Origin: JAEUQQ01 sp963697285
Lineage (GTDB): Bacteria; Acidobacteriota; Vicinamibacteria; Vicinamibacterales; JAFNAJ01
NCBI GenBank assembly: GCA_963697285.1
Contig: CAVONI010000012.1
Coordinates: 992,001 to 1,056,000 of the forward strand
Direction: 5' to 3'
DNA length: 64,000 nucleotides
Shown: in pieces, positions 9,444 through 18,944 of the stretch
Layout of the letters: each line of letters begins with the position of its first letter
Numbering within the stretch: position 1 is the first letter of the stretch
Position numbers and translations under genes: made by a program
Notes under the pieces: model-generated
Told to the model about the DNA's origin: nothing
Database searches by the model: none
What the model saw: the letters and a program-made list of their open reading frames with translations, nothing else

Positions 9444-9467
9444 ATCACCGTGCGGCCCGATTCGAAA

Positions 9468-10511
9468 TCAATGAGCCTTGGTCTTGTCGGCGTGGTGCTT
9501 CGCGATCATCGCGTCGAACAGTTCCGACGGCAACGTGAAGCTGACCTCGACGTTCTTGCCCGAGCCGCCCAGCACCAGCGACTGCGAGATGGCCTGCAAC
9601 TCGGGGTTGGTGCCGGTCTGCAGCTTGGCCAGCGCCATGAAACCATTCAGCACGTCGCGCAGGTTCTTGGCCGCCTCGTCGTCGCGCGCCTCGGCGCGCA
9701 TGGTCGCTCTCACGCCACCGTTGATGTGCCCAGCCGCCGAGAACCACGCCACCGGCGGGATCCGCGACGCGACTTCCTCCGGCAACTTCGCCTGCGCGGC
9801 AATCGCGTCGAACCGTCCGACGGCCCACGCGTTCGACCCGCTGTCGACCGCCGCAATGCGATTCATCATGTCGGCATTCGCCATCACGTTCTGGCCAGAG
9901 GCCTTGCGGTCGATGGCCGCCCGCACCTGCTCGACGTTGCCAACGACGATGACACCCGGCTCGGTGAAGGCTGCGGCGCCGGTGAAGTCCTTGTGTTCGC
10001 TTCCGCCTTCGCTCTCGGCTTCGCCGACAGCCTCGGCGCGATGCGTCATGACGATCAGGCGGGCGCCCTTGTAGTTCTCGGCGTCAGCGCCCTTTTCGCG
10101 TGCCAGGGCTTCGAGCCGGCCGGTATCGAACGTGCCGCGCAGGACGATCAGACCGCCGAACTTGTGCGGCCCCGACGGTTCGCCGGCAATCATGGCCGAC
10201 GTCACCGCCTCGATGTCGTGCTCGATGTCGATGCCGGTCTGTTCCTTGAATTCCGCCTGGCCCTTCGACTCCTCGCCCTCAGGCATGACGGCGCGGAGTT
10301 TCTGGCGCAGGTCGGAGCCCATCACGTCGCTGACATTGGCGTGGGCGACGACGGTGGCATCAGAAGGAAGATACGCGAGGTCGGACGGGCCGCTCTGTGA
10401 ACTGAAGGCGCCCGTGGGGATTCCGCCGTAGTAGGCCACGAGCCCGGTGCAGAGCCCCGTCACCAGCACTGCCGCTGCGCCGGACACGAAGTACTTGGTC
10501 GTCTTGGTCAT
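9468..10511 (-). CDS. Exported protein, DUF3352-like
   Basis: This 347-residue protein has an N-terminal signal or anchor segment (residues 7-28) followed by a soluble region. The opening SDLAYLPSDATVVAHANVSD is typical of DUF3352-type proteins, in which repeated alpha/beta halves are compared with solute-binding or scaffold folds; biochemistry is unknown. Acid-rich linkers occur at EGEESKGQAE and GEAESEGGSEH. It lies downstream of the ABC-2 operon in the same direction, but a 170-base gap with a REP element intervenes. Start ATG at 10511. Confidence 0.6.
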   Translation of the reverse strand: MTKTTKYFVSGAAAVLVTGLCTGLVAYYGGIPTGAFSSQSGPSDLAYLPSDATVVAHANVSDVMGSDLRQKLRAVMPEGEESKGQAEFKEQTGIDIEHDIEAVTSAMIAGEPSGPHKFGGLIVLRGTFDTGRLEALAREKGADAENYKGARLIVMTHRAEAVGEAESEGGSEHKDFTGAAAFTEPGVIVVGNVEQVRAAIDRKASGQNVMANADMMNRIAAVDSGSNAWAVGRFDAIAAQAKLPEEVASRIPPVAWFSAAGHINGGVRATMRAEARDDEAAKNLRDVLNGFMALAKLQTGTNPELQAISQSLVLGGSGKNVEVSFTLPSELFDAMIAKHHADKTKAH

Positions 10512-10630
10512 CGTCGTTGCCCTCTGGAAGGTTATACGGAAGGGCTCATCAGGAAGTTTAACCGTTCGTCACAAAAAGATCGGGCGCGGTCGGGCCGCGC
10601 GCGGGCGGTCGGCCCCCGGGGGGCCAGGTC

Positions 10631-10656
10631 GGGCCGCGCGGGGGCGCGGCCCCTAC
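10631..10656. repeat. REP-like palindrome (GGCCGC family)
   Basis: One unit GGGCCGCGCGGGGGCGCGGCCC followed by CTAC sits in the intergenic gap between the ABC-2 permease stop (10682) and the DUF3352-like start (10511). Related GC-rich partial copies precede it from about 10575 (GGGCCGCGCG). Confidence 0.75.
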
Positions 10657-10681
10657 ACGAGACGCGACAGAAGACGCGTCA

Positions 10682-11512
10682 TCATTGTTCGAGGACGTAC
10701 TCCCGTCGCTCGACGACGCGGGTGGCGAGGTACAGGAATCCGGCGCAAATCACGACCAGCATGCCGAGGCTGGTCGCCAGGGACGGGACGTCGCGGAAGA
10801 GGTTCGCCAGGAGCGCCGTGGCGCCCTCGTCGGCCGGCATCGTGTGTGGCACGAGGGCCTGCAGGTAGTGCGCCACCGTGAACTTCTTCATGTAGCCCGG
10901 GATGACCAGCACCATCGTCTCCCAGCCGAACACGAAGACCAGGCCGAGCAGGACGGGGCGGGAGAAATAGGCCCCGACAAACGCAAACACCGCCCCGTAG
11001 GCCGCCAGGCCGAGGAACAGGATGCCGAGGTCGCCCAGCAACGTCGGGAAGGTCGCCGCCACGCTGCCCCCTCGTCCCGGCACGATGAGGAAGTAGACGA
11101 TCATCACCGACGGGAGCACGACCAGGGTGGTGCAGAGCAGGTAGGCCAGGTACTTGCCGAACAGGACCGCCCCCCGCGCGATGGGCCTGCTGAACAGGTA
11201 GGTGATGGTCTTGTCTTCGACCTCATCGGCGATGAGGGCGGTGCCGTAGAAGACGGCCAGGATCGGAACGATGAACCGGACGAACATCCAGGTCATGGCC
11301 CCGAAGATGACCTCGGCGCCCACCACGCGGCCGTTGACCTTGGCGGTGCCCCCGATCGCCTCGGCGAGGCGCACCGCGAGGGCAATCAGCACGGGCCCGC
11401 CCACGACCAGCGCCATGAAGACGGTGCGGCGCGACCGGAGCATCTGGCCCAGCGACAGATCGAAGATCCGCGCGCTGGCCGACATGAACGACGGGGCGAT
11501 GTTCTTGGCCAT
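10682..11512 (-). CDS. ABC-2 type transporter permease
   Basis: This 276-residue integral membrane protein has six predicted membrane segments. Signature features of ABC-2 exporters are the loop GTALIADEVEDKTITYLFSR (drug/lipid-exporter permeases carry ALIxDExExxTxxYLxxRP here) and a C-terminal TM pair ending in YLATRVVERREYVLEQ. It is the last gene of a four-gene operon and starts three bases before the upstream ATPase stop at 11516. Substrate is unknown. Confidence 0.88.
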   Translation of the reverse strand: MAKNIAPSFMSASARIFDLSLGQMLRSRRTVFMALVVGGPVLIALAVRLAEAIGGTAKVNGRVVGAEVIFGAMTWMFVRFIVPILAVFYGTALIADEVEDKTITYLFSRPIARGAVLFGKYLAYLLCTTLVVLPSVMIVYFLIVPGRGGSVAATFPTLLGDLGILFLGLAAYGAVFAFVGAYFSRPVLLGLVFVFGWETMVLVIPGYMKKFTVAHYLQALVPHTMPADEGATALLANLFRDVPSLATSLGMLVVICAGFLYLATRVVERREYVLEQ

Positions 11513-11515
11513 GGG

Positions 11516-12446
11516 CTAGGTCTTCACGAGGTAGGTGAACACGGCCTGCAGGTTGTCGTCGGGCGAGGTGACCTCGTCGATCGCCCCGTACTCCTCTGAC
11601 GCCGCCATCTCGGTGAGTGCCGTGTAGAACTCGTTGGGCCGCGCTGTCTGCACCTCGATCGCGCCCGCGTCGAGCCGCAGGTTGAGCACGTGGTCGAAGC
11701 CGAGGAACGCCCGGGCAAGGGCGCGCGGCTGCTCGGCCTTCACGTAGACCAGGTGCGGGTGCTGGTCGATCTGCTCCCGGATGTCGTGGACATTGCCCTC
11801 GGCGAGGATCCGGCCGTTGTTGATCAGCAGGATGTTCGAGGTCATCGCCTCGACCTCGTGCAGGATGTGGCTCGAGACGACGACGCTCTTCCCCGCCCGC
11901 GCCCAGTCACGGATGAGCCGCATGGTCTTGCGCCGCATGATCGGGTCCATGCCCGACAGCGGCTCGTCGAGGATGAGCAGCTCGGGGTCGTGGGCGATCG
12001 CCTGCGCCAGCTTGACGCGCTGCCGCATGCCCTTGCTGTAGGCGCCGATCTTCTTGTTGGCCGCGTCAATCAGGTCGACCTGGTCGAGCGCCTTGCGCGC
12101 CGCATCGGTCGCCTCCTGCTCGCCGTAGCCGTTGAGCCGCACGAGCGCGGTGACCCACTCGAGCCCGGTCATGCTCTCGTAGAACTTGTCCTGCTCGGGG
12201 CAGAAGCCGATCTTGAAGAACGCCGCGGCGTTCCGCCAGATCGGGGCCCCCAGGCACCTGGATCCCGCCCTTCGAGGGCTTGAGCTGGCCGGTCATGAGC
12301 TTCATGAACGTGCTCTTCCCGGCGCCGTTCGGCCCCAGCAGCCCCGTGATCCCCGGCGGGACGCTGACCGTGACGTCGTTGAGCCCGATGACCTGCCCGT
12401 ACCACTTCGAGATGTGGTCGGTCTGCACCACTGGCTGGGTGCTCAT
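11516..12446 (-). CDS. ABC transporter ATP-binding protein (one frameshift)
   Basis: This nucleotide-binding subunit has Walker A GPNGAGKST, the signature YSKGMRQR (replacing LSGGQ, as is common in ABC-2 exporters) and Walker B LLILDEPLSGMDP. The start ATG at 12446 overlaps the stop of the preceding permease (ATGA). The frame shifts near 12265 inside a run of five G next to CCCC; removing one G restores a continuous sequence from GIQVPG into APIWRNAAAFFKIGF. Total length is 3n+1. It pairs with the adjacent permease at 10682-11512 or works in a heteromeric exporter with the upstream pair. Confidence 0.88.
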
Positions 12447-13282
12447 GTGACGATCTCCACGCCGCGGACCTTGCGTTCGAGCACCGAGACCGACACGGCA
12501 ACAAGGGCGAGCACCACGATGAACGACACGACCGGGGGCGTCTCGTAGTGCAGCTTGGTACGGAAGATGGCGTCGCCGACCTGCTCGACGCTCGCCGAGA
12601 ACGACACCCACGAGACCGAACTGGTGCCGAGGATGGCGCGCAGGACCCCGAACATCGCCTGCGTGAAGAAGATGACGCCGGCATACATGATCCCGACGAA
12701 GCGGCTGCTGTTCGACATCGACGACAGCGCGAGGATCGAGAACGCGGCCGTCAGCACCTGCACGAGCGAGAACGCCGTGATCGCGGGAATGAGCCGCAGG
12801 TTGGCGAGCAGGAACTCGAACGTGCCCGCGATGATCCCCTGCAGCAGCAACAGCAGCAACCCCGGGAGCATCGTGACGCCCAGCAGGAACACCAGCAGGA
12901 TGGCCATCTTCCCGCCGATGTAATCCATCCGCGTGAGCGGCTTCGACAGGTACAGCTGCAACGCGTTCGCCCGGCGATCGTCGGCAATCAGGCCGGCGCC
13001 CACGTAGATCGTCACGAAGAACAGCCAGATGCTCTGCACGTCGAGGAAACCGCGATACGACTCGGCGGTGAGCGCGAAGAGCTTCGCCTGCGGGATGGTC
13101 GACGTCAGGTACATCCGCACGGCGTAGACGACGAACGGAATCCAGGCCGCCAGCAACAGGCCGACGAACAGGCGCTTCCGCAGCAGGTTCATGATCCCGG
13201 TGCGAGCGATCACGAGCCACGCCGCCTTGACGTCGTCGCGCTGGCCCTCGTAATGACGGTAACTCTGGTCGTGGATGGGCAT
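12443..13282 (-). CDS. ABC-2 type transporter permease
   Basis: This 279-residue membrane protein has six predicted helices. It carries the ABC-2 loop GLIADDRRANALQLYLSKPL between the second and third helices. The N terminus is cytoplasmic and charged (MPIHDQSYRHYEGQRDD), as in gliding- or lantibiotic-type ABC-2 permeases. It lies three bases downstream of the first ATPase and overlaps the second ATPase by four bases, so the operon appears translationally coupled. Confidence 0.88.
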   Translation of the reverse strand: MPIHDQSYRHYEGQRDDVKAAWLVIARTGIMNLLRKRLFVGLLLAAWIPFVVYAVRMYLTSTIPQAKLFALTAESYRGFLDVQSIWLFFVTIYVGAGLIADDRRANALQLYLSKPLTRMDYIGGKMAILLVFLLGVTMLPGLLLLLLQGIIAGTFEFLLANLRLIPAITAFSLVQVLTAAFSILALSSMSNSSRFVGIMYAGVIFFTQAMFGVLRAILGTSSVSWVSFSASVEQVGDAIFRTKLHYETPPVVSFIVVLALVAVSVSVLERKVRGVEIVT

Positions 13283-13285
13283 CGC

Positions 13286-14287
13286 CTACTCCTCGCCCAC
13301 CGCGCGGGCAAACACGTCTTCGAGGGTCGGCACGCTCGGGCGCAGGTGCCTGACCTGCACGCCATGCGTGGCGGCCAGGCCGAAGACGTCGCGCGCCGTC
13401 TTGCCCTCGGGCACGAACACGCGCATGACATCCTCGTCGGTGGCGTGCGCCTGGATGCCCTCGGCCGCCAGCACACCGGTGAACTCCCGGATGTCGCCCT
13501 TGAAGCGCAACTCGAAGACACGCCCCGCCGGCCCCTTCAACTGCTGGATGGGCCCCTGGGCCGCCACGGTGCCCTTGTCGAGCACGATGACGTGGTCGCA
13601 GGCGAACTCGACGTCGGGGAGCAGGTGCGACGAGAGGATGAGATTGACCCGCTTGTTGTGGCCCAGGTCGTGGATCAGGGCGAGCATCTCGTCGCGCCCC
13701 TTCGGGTCCATCCCGTTGGTCGGCTCGTCGAGGAACAGCAGGTCGGGATCGTGCACCAGCGCCTGCGCGAGCTTGATCCGCTGCTTCATGCCCGTGGAAT
13801 AGGTCTCGAGGTTGCGGTAGCGCGCCTCGCCCAGGCCGACGTAGTAGAGCACCTCGTGCGCCCGCTGCATCGCATCGACGGGCGGCAGCCCTGACAGCTG
13901 ACCGCAATAGCCGACGAACGTGACCGCGTTCATGCCGGGGATGTGCGCGTCGTTCTCGGGCATGTACCCGATCCGCGCCCGGATGTCGCGCGGCTGCTTC
14001 GCCACGTCGAGGCCGAGCACCTTCATCTCGCCCTGCGAGGGCGCGACGAACCCCAGGAGGGCCTTGATCATCGTGCTCTTGCCGGCCCCGTTCGGGCCGA
14101 GCAGGCCGACTGCCCCGGGCGGAAACACCACCGAGACATCGCGGAGGGCAGCGGCCTTGCCGTAGACGACCGTGACGCGGTCGAGCGAGACGACCGCCCC
14201 CGGCACAGCATCAGGTGGTGTGGTCATCGCGGGCGGCGGAGTCATCGCGGGCGGCGTCTCGGGAAGCGGAACGGCGGGAGGTGACAC
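13286..14287 (-). CDS. ABC transporter ATP-binding protein
   Basis: This ATPase subunit has Walker A GPNGAGKST, signature YSTGMKQR and Walker B LLFLDEPTNGMDP. The C-terminal 100 residues form a helper domain (RVFELRFKGDIREF, EGKTARDVFGLAATHG) ending in VPTLEDVFARAVGEE, typical of CcmA/NatA-like exporters. The longest frame begins at GTG 14287 with a Pro-rich leader of near repeats (PPAMTPPPAMTTPP). ATG codons at 14245 and 14227 are more likely real starts. It is the first gene of the four-gene operon. Substrate is unknown. Confidence 0.88.
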   Translation of the reverse strand: MSPPAVPLPETPPAMTPPPAMTTPPDAVPGAVVSLDRVTVVYGKAAALRDVSVVFPPGAVGLLGPNGAGKSTMIKALLGFVAPSQGEMKVLGLDVAKQPRDIRARIGYMPENDAHIPGMNAVTFVGYCGQLSGLPPVDAMQRAHEVLYYVGLGEARYRNLETYSTGMKQRIKLAQALVHDPDLLFLDEPTNGMDPKGRDEMLALIHDLGHNKRVNLILSSHLLPDVEFACDHVIVLDKGTVAAQGPIQQLKGPAGRVFELRFKGDIREFTGVLAAEGIQAHATDEDVMRVFVPEGKTARDVFGLAATHGVQVRHLRPSVPTLEDVFARAVGEE

Positions 14288-14361
14288 GCAGGCATATACG
14301 GAACCCTCGGGAGGCCAGTTCGGCCGGATGGCACGTTATCGTCGGGTGCCGGTGAACAGCC

Positions 14362-14384
14362 GGGGCCGCACCCCTGTGCGGCCC
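14362..14384. repeat. REP-like palindrome (GGCCGC family)
   Basis: One unit GGGGCCGCACCCC with TGTGCGGCCC lies in the 118-base gap between the HD-domain gene stop (14406) and the ABC ATPase start region (14287). Same family as at 9365, 34225 and 35389. Confidence 0.8.
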
Positions 14385-14405
14385 GCGTGTGCGCACGACC
14401 CGATC

Positions 14406-14978
14406 CTACAACGTCCCCCGCAGCCCCAGCGCGTCGGCCTGGAGGCGCAGGGCCTCGATCACGTTGGCGATGTGCTCCTCGAGGGGCAGTCCGAGCGCCT
14501 CGGCCCCGGCCGCCATGTCCTCGCGCGACACGGCACGGGCGAACGCCTTGTCCTTCATGCGCTTCTTCACCGACCCCGCCTCGAGGTCGAGCACGCTCTT
14601 CGAGGGTCGCACGAGCGCCGCGGCCGTCACGAATCCCGACAGCTCGTCGCAGGCGTAGAGGGTCTTCTCGAGCAGCGACTCCCGCGAGACCCCGGTGTAC
14701 TCGGCGTGCGACAGGATGGCGCGACAGACGAACTCCGGGGCGCCGGCGGCCCGCAGGATCTCGACGCCGCGATACGGGTGGTTCTCCTGGTCGGGGTACT
14801 TCTCGTAGTCGAAGTCGTGGATCAGCCCGACGAAGCCCCAGACCTCCTCGTCCTCGCCGAACTTCCTCGCGTAGTAGCGGACGGCCGCCTCGACCCCGAG
14901 GCAGTGCTTGATCAGCGACTCGCCCTTCGTGTGTTCCGTGAGCAGCGCCCACGCGTTCTCGCGCGTCAGGTCCATCAT
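14406..14978 (-). CDS. HD-domain (HDIG) hydrolase
   Basis: This 190-residue protein has an HD-type metal-dependent phosphohydrolase core. The first metal-binding histidine is in LIKHCLGVEAA, followed by the IHDFDYEKYP HD pair, the downstream HPYRG histidine and a final aspartate in YACDELSG. HDIG proteins of this size act on nucleotides or other phosphoesters; the substrate is not predictable. Its start overlaps the gltS stop (ATGATG against TGA), so it is probably translated with gltS. A REP element follows it. Confidence 0.82.
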   Translation of the reverse strand: MMDLTRENAWALLTEHTKGESLIKHCLGVEAAVRYYARKFGEDEEVWGFVGLIHDFDYEKYPDQENHPYRGVEILRAAGAPEFVCRAILSHAEYTGVSRESLLEKTLYACDELSGFVTAAALVRPSKSVLDLEAGSVKKRMKDKAFARAVSREDMAAGAEALGLPLEEHIANVIEALRLQADALGLRGTL

Positions 14979-16204
14979 TTCACCAGGTTGATGAAGGTCG
15001 TGATGATCAGGCCGTTCGTGAAGTCGATGAAGAAGGCCCCGACCATCGGCACGACGAGGAAGGCGCGCGGCGCCGGACCGAACCGTTCGACGATCGACTC
15101 CATGTTGGCCACGGCGTTGGGCGTCGCGCCCAGGCCGAAGCCGCAGTGGCCGCCCGCCATCACGGCCGCGTCGTAGTCGCGACCCATGAGGCGGAAGGTC
15201 ACGAAGTAGGCGAACGTGGCCATCATCGTGACCTGCACGATGAGGATCACCAGCATGGGCACCGCCAGGTCGAGCAGTTCCCACAGCTTCAGCGACATCA
15301 GCGCCATCGCGAGGAAGAGCGACAGGGCGATCGTGCCGAGGTCGTCGACGACCCGCTGCTCGATCCGCAGCCGCTTCGTCGCATCGGCCGCGTTCCGCAT
15401 CACGGCGGCCACCAGCATCGCGCCGATGTAGGCCGGCAGGGTCACGTACTGCCCCATCCACCGGCTCACGAGCGATCCCAGCCACATCGCGACGAGGATC
15501 ACCGTCATCGTCTGCAGGAGGCGATACGCCGTCGCGGCCTCACCCACCATCTCGGTGTCGATCTCCGAGTCGAGTCCGAGCCCCGCGAGCGCCGGGTCCG
15601 TCGTCGTGTCGAGGCCCGAGGACCGCAGGTCACGGCTCTTGATGAGCCTGGTGGCCACGGGGCCGCCGATGATGCCGCCGCTGACCAGCCCGAACGTCGC
15701 GGCGGCCATCGCGAGGGTGACGCCGCCGGTGAAGCCGTAGCTCTCCTCCATCAGCTTGCCGAAGGCCGCCCCGGTTCCGTGCCCGCCCGTCATGGTGATC
15801 GATCCCGCAATCAGTCCGAGAAAGGGATGCACGCCCAGGAGGTTCGCCAGCCCCACCCCCACCGCGTCCTGGAAGATCGCCAGGGTCGAGGCCAGCACCC
15901 AGAACAGCAGGACCTGCGGCCCGCCGATCTTCAGCAGCGACAGGCTGGCGCCCAGGCCGATGGTCGTGAAGAACGCGATCATCAGCGGCGCCTGCAGCGT
16001 GGTGTCGAACTCGAACGCGAGGACGCCCTGCAGGCGCAGGACGAGCGCCACCGCCGCGAAGACGAAGCCGCCGACCACCGGGGCCGGGATGTTGTAGCGG
16101 TCGAGGAACGCAACGCGCCGCCTGATCCCGTAGCCCGAGAACAGGACCAGGGAAGCGAGCGCGAGCGTCTGGATCATGTCCAGCTTGAGCACGTAGGGGG
16201 TCAT
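14975..16204 (-). CDS. gltS: Sodium/glutamate symporter
   Basis: This 409-residue inner-membrane protein belongs to the GltS (ESS) family, which imports glutamate with sodium. It has about ten membrane helices and two inverted repeats, each with a glycine-rich re-entrant loop: GSITMTGGHGTGAAFGKLM in the first half and MAGGHCGFGLGATPNAVAN in the second. Start ATG at 16204, chosen because upstream codons lack hydrophobic character. It is followed by the overlapping HD-domain gene. The APC-family gene at 16305 is divergent; the 100-base gap must hold both promoters. Confidence 0.9.
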   Translation of the reverse strand: MTPYVLKLDMIQTLALASLVLFSGYGIRRRVAFLDRYNIPAPVVGGFVFAAVALVLRLQGVLAFEFDTTLQAPLMIAFFTTIGLGASLSLLKIGGPQVLLFWVLASTLAIFQDAVGVGLANLLGVHPFLGLIAGSITMTGGHGTGAAFGKLMEESYGFTGGVTLAMAAATFGLVSGGIIGGPVATRLIKSRDLRSSGLDTTTDPALAGLGLDSEIDTEMVGEAATAYRLLQTMTVILVAMWLGSLVSRWMGQYVTLPAYIGAMLVAAVMRNAADATKRLRIEQRVVDDLGTIALSLFLAMALMSLKLWELLDLAVPMLVILIVQVTMMATFAYFVTFRLMGRDYDAAVMAGGHCGFGLGATPNAVANMESIVERFGPAPRAFLVVPMVGAFFIDFTNGLIITTFINLVK

Positions 16205-16304
16205 CAGGGCTCCCGAAGAGCCTGCATGATATATTCCCCGCGCCGTTTGAGCCCAACAAATGCGCTGGCGGCGCACGCCGCTGGCCCGATGCCCCAGGAA
16301 CCGC

Positions 16305-17806
16305 ATGGCCAAGCCGACCGCTGCCCACCGCCACGTCGCTGCCGATCAGCTCGACACCGAGTTCCACCGCAGCCTCGGCCTCTACGACTCGACCATGGTG
16401 GTCGTCGGCTCGATGATCGGATCGGGCATCTTCATCGTCTCGGCCGACATGGCGCGCCTGATCGGCAGCCCCGGCTGGCTGCTGATGGCGTGGGTGCTCA
16501 CCGGCGTCCTCACCATCGTCGGCGCGCTGTCGTACGGCGAGCTCGCCGCGATGATGCCGCGCGCAGGCGGGCAGTACATCTACCTGCGCGACGCGTTCTC
16601 GCCGCTCTGGGGATTCCTCTACGGCTGGACGCTGATCATGGTCATCCAGACCGGCACGATCGCCGCCGTGGCGGTCGGCGTTCGCCCGCTTCCTCGGCGT
16701 GCTGTGGCCGGCCATCTCGGAGTCGAGCTACCTGATCGCGCCCGATCCACATCACCGCGGGCTACGCGGTGTCGCTCTCGACGGCGCAGTTCGTGGGCGT
16801 CCTCCTCATCGCGTTCCTCACGTGGACCAACACGCGCGGGCTCGAGGTCGGCAAGGTCATCCAGAACGTCTTCACCACCGCCAAGACGGGAGCGGTGCTC
16901 GCCCTGATCGGCATCGGCCTGTTCCTCGGCTGGAACAGCGGCGCGGTGTCGGCGAACTTCGGTGACCTGTGGACCCCGCGCGGCCACGTCGACATCGTGC
17001 CCGGCCTGACGGCGATGAGCGGATTCGGCCTGTTCGTCGCCATCTGCGTCGCGCAGACCGGCTCGCTGTTCTCGAGCGACGCCTGGAACAACATCACGTT
17101 CACCGCCGGCGAGGTGAAGGATCCGAAGCGGAACATCCCGCTCTCGCTCGCGCTCGGCACGGTGATCGTGATCGGTCTCTACCTGCTGGCCAACGTCGCC
17201 TATCTCGTGACGCTGCCGATCGAGGCCATCCAGAATGCGCCCGTCAGACCGCGTGGCGACGGCCACGCTGAACGCCGTGTTCCCCGGCCTCGGCACGACG
17301 ATGATGGCGATCGCCATCATGATCTCGACGTTCGGCTGCAACAACGGCCTGATCCTCGCCGGCGCGCGGGCGTATTACGCGATGGCCCGCGACGGGCTCT
17401 TCTTCCAGCGGGCCGGCCACCTGAACCGCGCGAAGGTGCCGTCGTGGGGTCTCGGCCTGCAGGGCGTCTGGGCAGCGGCGCTGGTCCTGCCGCGCACGTT
17501 CAACCCGGCGACGGGCGCCTACGGGAACCTGTACTCGAACCTGCTCGACTACGTGATCTCGGCGGCGCTGATCTTCTACATCCTGACGATCGCCGGCATC
17601 TTCCGCCTGCGCCACACACGGCCGGATGCGCCGCGTCCCTACAAGGCGTTCGGCTACCCCGTACGTGCCGGCGCTCTACATCCTCGGCGCGTCGGCCATC
17701 CTCGCTGGTGCTGTTCGTGTACCGGACGTCGACGACCTGGCCGGGGCTGGTGATCGTGCTGCTGGGCGTGCCGGTGTACCTGGTCTGGCACAAGCGTTAC
17801 GTGTAG
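16305..17806 (+). CDS. APC-family amino acid permease (frameshifted)
   Basis: This permease of about 500 residues has twelve predicted helices. It opens with the APC signature SMIGSGIFIVSADMARL, then GALSYGELAAMMPRAGGQYI in helix 2-3, and later the FGCNNGLILAGARAYYAMAR block of helix 8. Related LAT/YfnA-type carriers import neutral or basic amino acids. The frame changes near 16677, 16741, 17233, 17660 and 17705. At the first three, removing one base from a short G or C run restores homology. Length is 3n+2, consistent with five insertions. I regard it as one intact gene with consensus errors. Confidence 0.82.
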
Positions 17807-17815
17807 AGGGCAGAA

Positions 17816-17858
17816 GGGGTCACATCTTTCATTGCAGCATTCTTCAAGACCTGACCCC
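17816..17858. repeat. 43-bp repeat with GGGGTCA/TGACCCC ends
   Basis: The element begins GGGGTCACATCTTTCATT and ends TTCAAGACCTGACCCC. Near-identical copies form an inverted pair at 21167-21268. The outer 7 bp are inverted repeats. It lies just past the APC permease stop at 17806. Such elements resemble REP sequences mobilised by RAYT transposases, none of which is in the window. Confidence 0.75.
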
Positions 17859-18018
17859 GTCTCGCGCTCACGATGCGCCCGGTGAAGGGCTCGCGCCGCC
17901 GGTCATTTGCTCCCGCGGCCGGGCACTTGCTCCCGCAGCCGGGACCTGCATTCGTGCGGACGCTGTACACCCACGCCCGCGTTCTGCATACGCCCGACGT
18001 CGTGTCGCCGCGGGAATG

Positions 18019-18471
18019 TCAAGGACGGCGTGATGGTGCGGACGACGCGTCTCCGCCGACTTCGCATGCCATCCTGATCACCTCGATCGTGGCCTGCGGC
18101 CACGCCGTAGCGCGGCAGCTCATCGATCTCGACCCACGTCACCTCGTCGGCATCGTCGCCGGCGCGGAGGGTGCCGCCGACGACGCGGCAGCGATAGTCG
18201 GCGAGGACGAAGTGATACTGCACCGCGCCGCTGGCGTCGCGGCTGATGCGATCGAGCACCGTCACGAAGCGATCGATCGCGACGTCGAGCCCGGTCTCTT
18301 CGCGCACCTCGCGGCACGTCGCGGCTTCGAGCGTCTCGCCGAGCTCGACGTGGCCGCCGGGCAGGCTCCAGCGCCCCTTCAGCGGCGTCCCGTCCGCGCT
18401 TCACGATCACGACGCGCGTCGCCATCCACGATGACGGCGCCGACGGCCACGACAGGATGCGTCGCGCTCAC
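18019..18471 (-). CDS. Nudix hydrolase (frameshifted)
   Basis: After allowing frame changes, the sequence reads as a 150-residue MutT-type protein: VVAVGAVIVDGDATRVVIVKR, then GRWSLPGGHVELGE, then EAATCREVREETGLD, which is a complete Nudix box (GX5EX7REUXEEXGU). Frame changes lie near 18100, 18395 and 18415; the total is a multiple of three. Nudix enzymes hydrolyse nucleoside diphosphates linked to another moiety, such as oxidised dNTPs; the substrate is unknown. The GTG start overlaps the yjbQ stop by four bases, so the gene is last in the tsaD-yjbQ run. Confidence 0.75.
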
Positions 18472-18881
18472 TCTCCCATCACCTTGACGACCACCCGCTT
18501 GCGGCGCTGGCCGTCGAACTCGGCGTAGAACACCTGCTCCCAGGGACCGAGATCGAGGTCGCCGTTCGTGATGGGCAGGATCACCTGGTGTCCCATGATC
18601 GTGCGCTTCAGGTGCGCGTCGGCGTTGTCTTCGCCGGTCTGATGGTGCCGGTAGGGCTTGCCGCTCGGCGCGAGCTGCTCGAGCCACACCTGGAAGTCGT
18701 GAATGAGCCCGCCCTCCCAGTCGTTCACGTAGACGCCGGCGGTGATGTGCATCGCCGACACGAGCACCATCCCTTCGTTGACGCCGCTCGCCTTCACGAT
18801 CCGGCGCACGTCGTCGGTGATGCGGATGAACTCCTGCCGTGTCTTCGTCTCGAACCAGAGGTAGTCGGTGTGGGTGGTCAT
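18468..18881 (-). CDS. yjbQ: YjbQ family protein (UPF0047)
   Basis: This 137-residue protein has the family pattern: VLVSAMHITAGVYVNDWEGG, the conserved histidine cluster PYRHHQTGEDNADAHLKRTI, and MGHQVILPITNGDLDLGPWE. YjbQ proteins are trimeric with a bound metal near the conserved histidines, and some have weak thiamine-phosphate synthase activity in vitro; the physiological role is uncertain. It lies 63 bases downstream of tsaD and overlaps the Nudix gene. Confidence 0.9.
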   Translation of the reverse strand: MTTHTDYLWFETKTRQEFIRITDDVRRIVKASGVNEGMVLVSAMHITAGVYVNDWEGGLIHDFQVWLEQLAPSGKPYRHHQTGEDNADAHLKRTIMGHQVILPITNGDLDLGPWEQVFYAEFDGQRRKRVVVKVMGE

Positions 18882-18944
18882 CGGAAGCTCCAGAGACGCG
18901 GCAGGACGACCGGCTGCGTCGCAGGCGTCGCCTGCGCGCCGCCC

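Noticed and set aside
12066..13907. A 613-residue minus-strand ORF joining parts of two ABC genes
   Set aside because: Its middle is an off-frame reading of the permease. Only the end matches the ATPase at 12446 because of that gene's frameshift.
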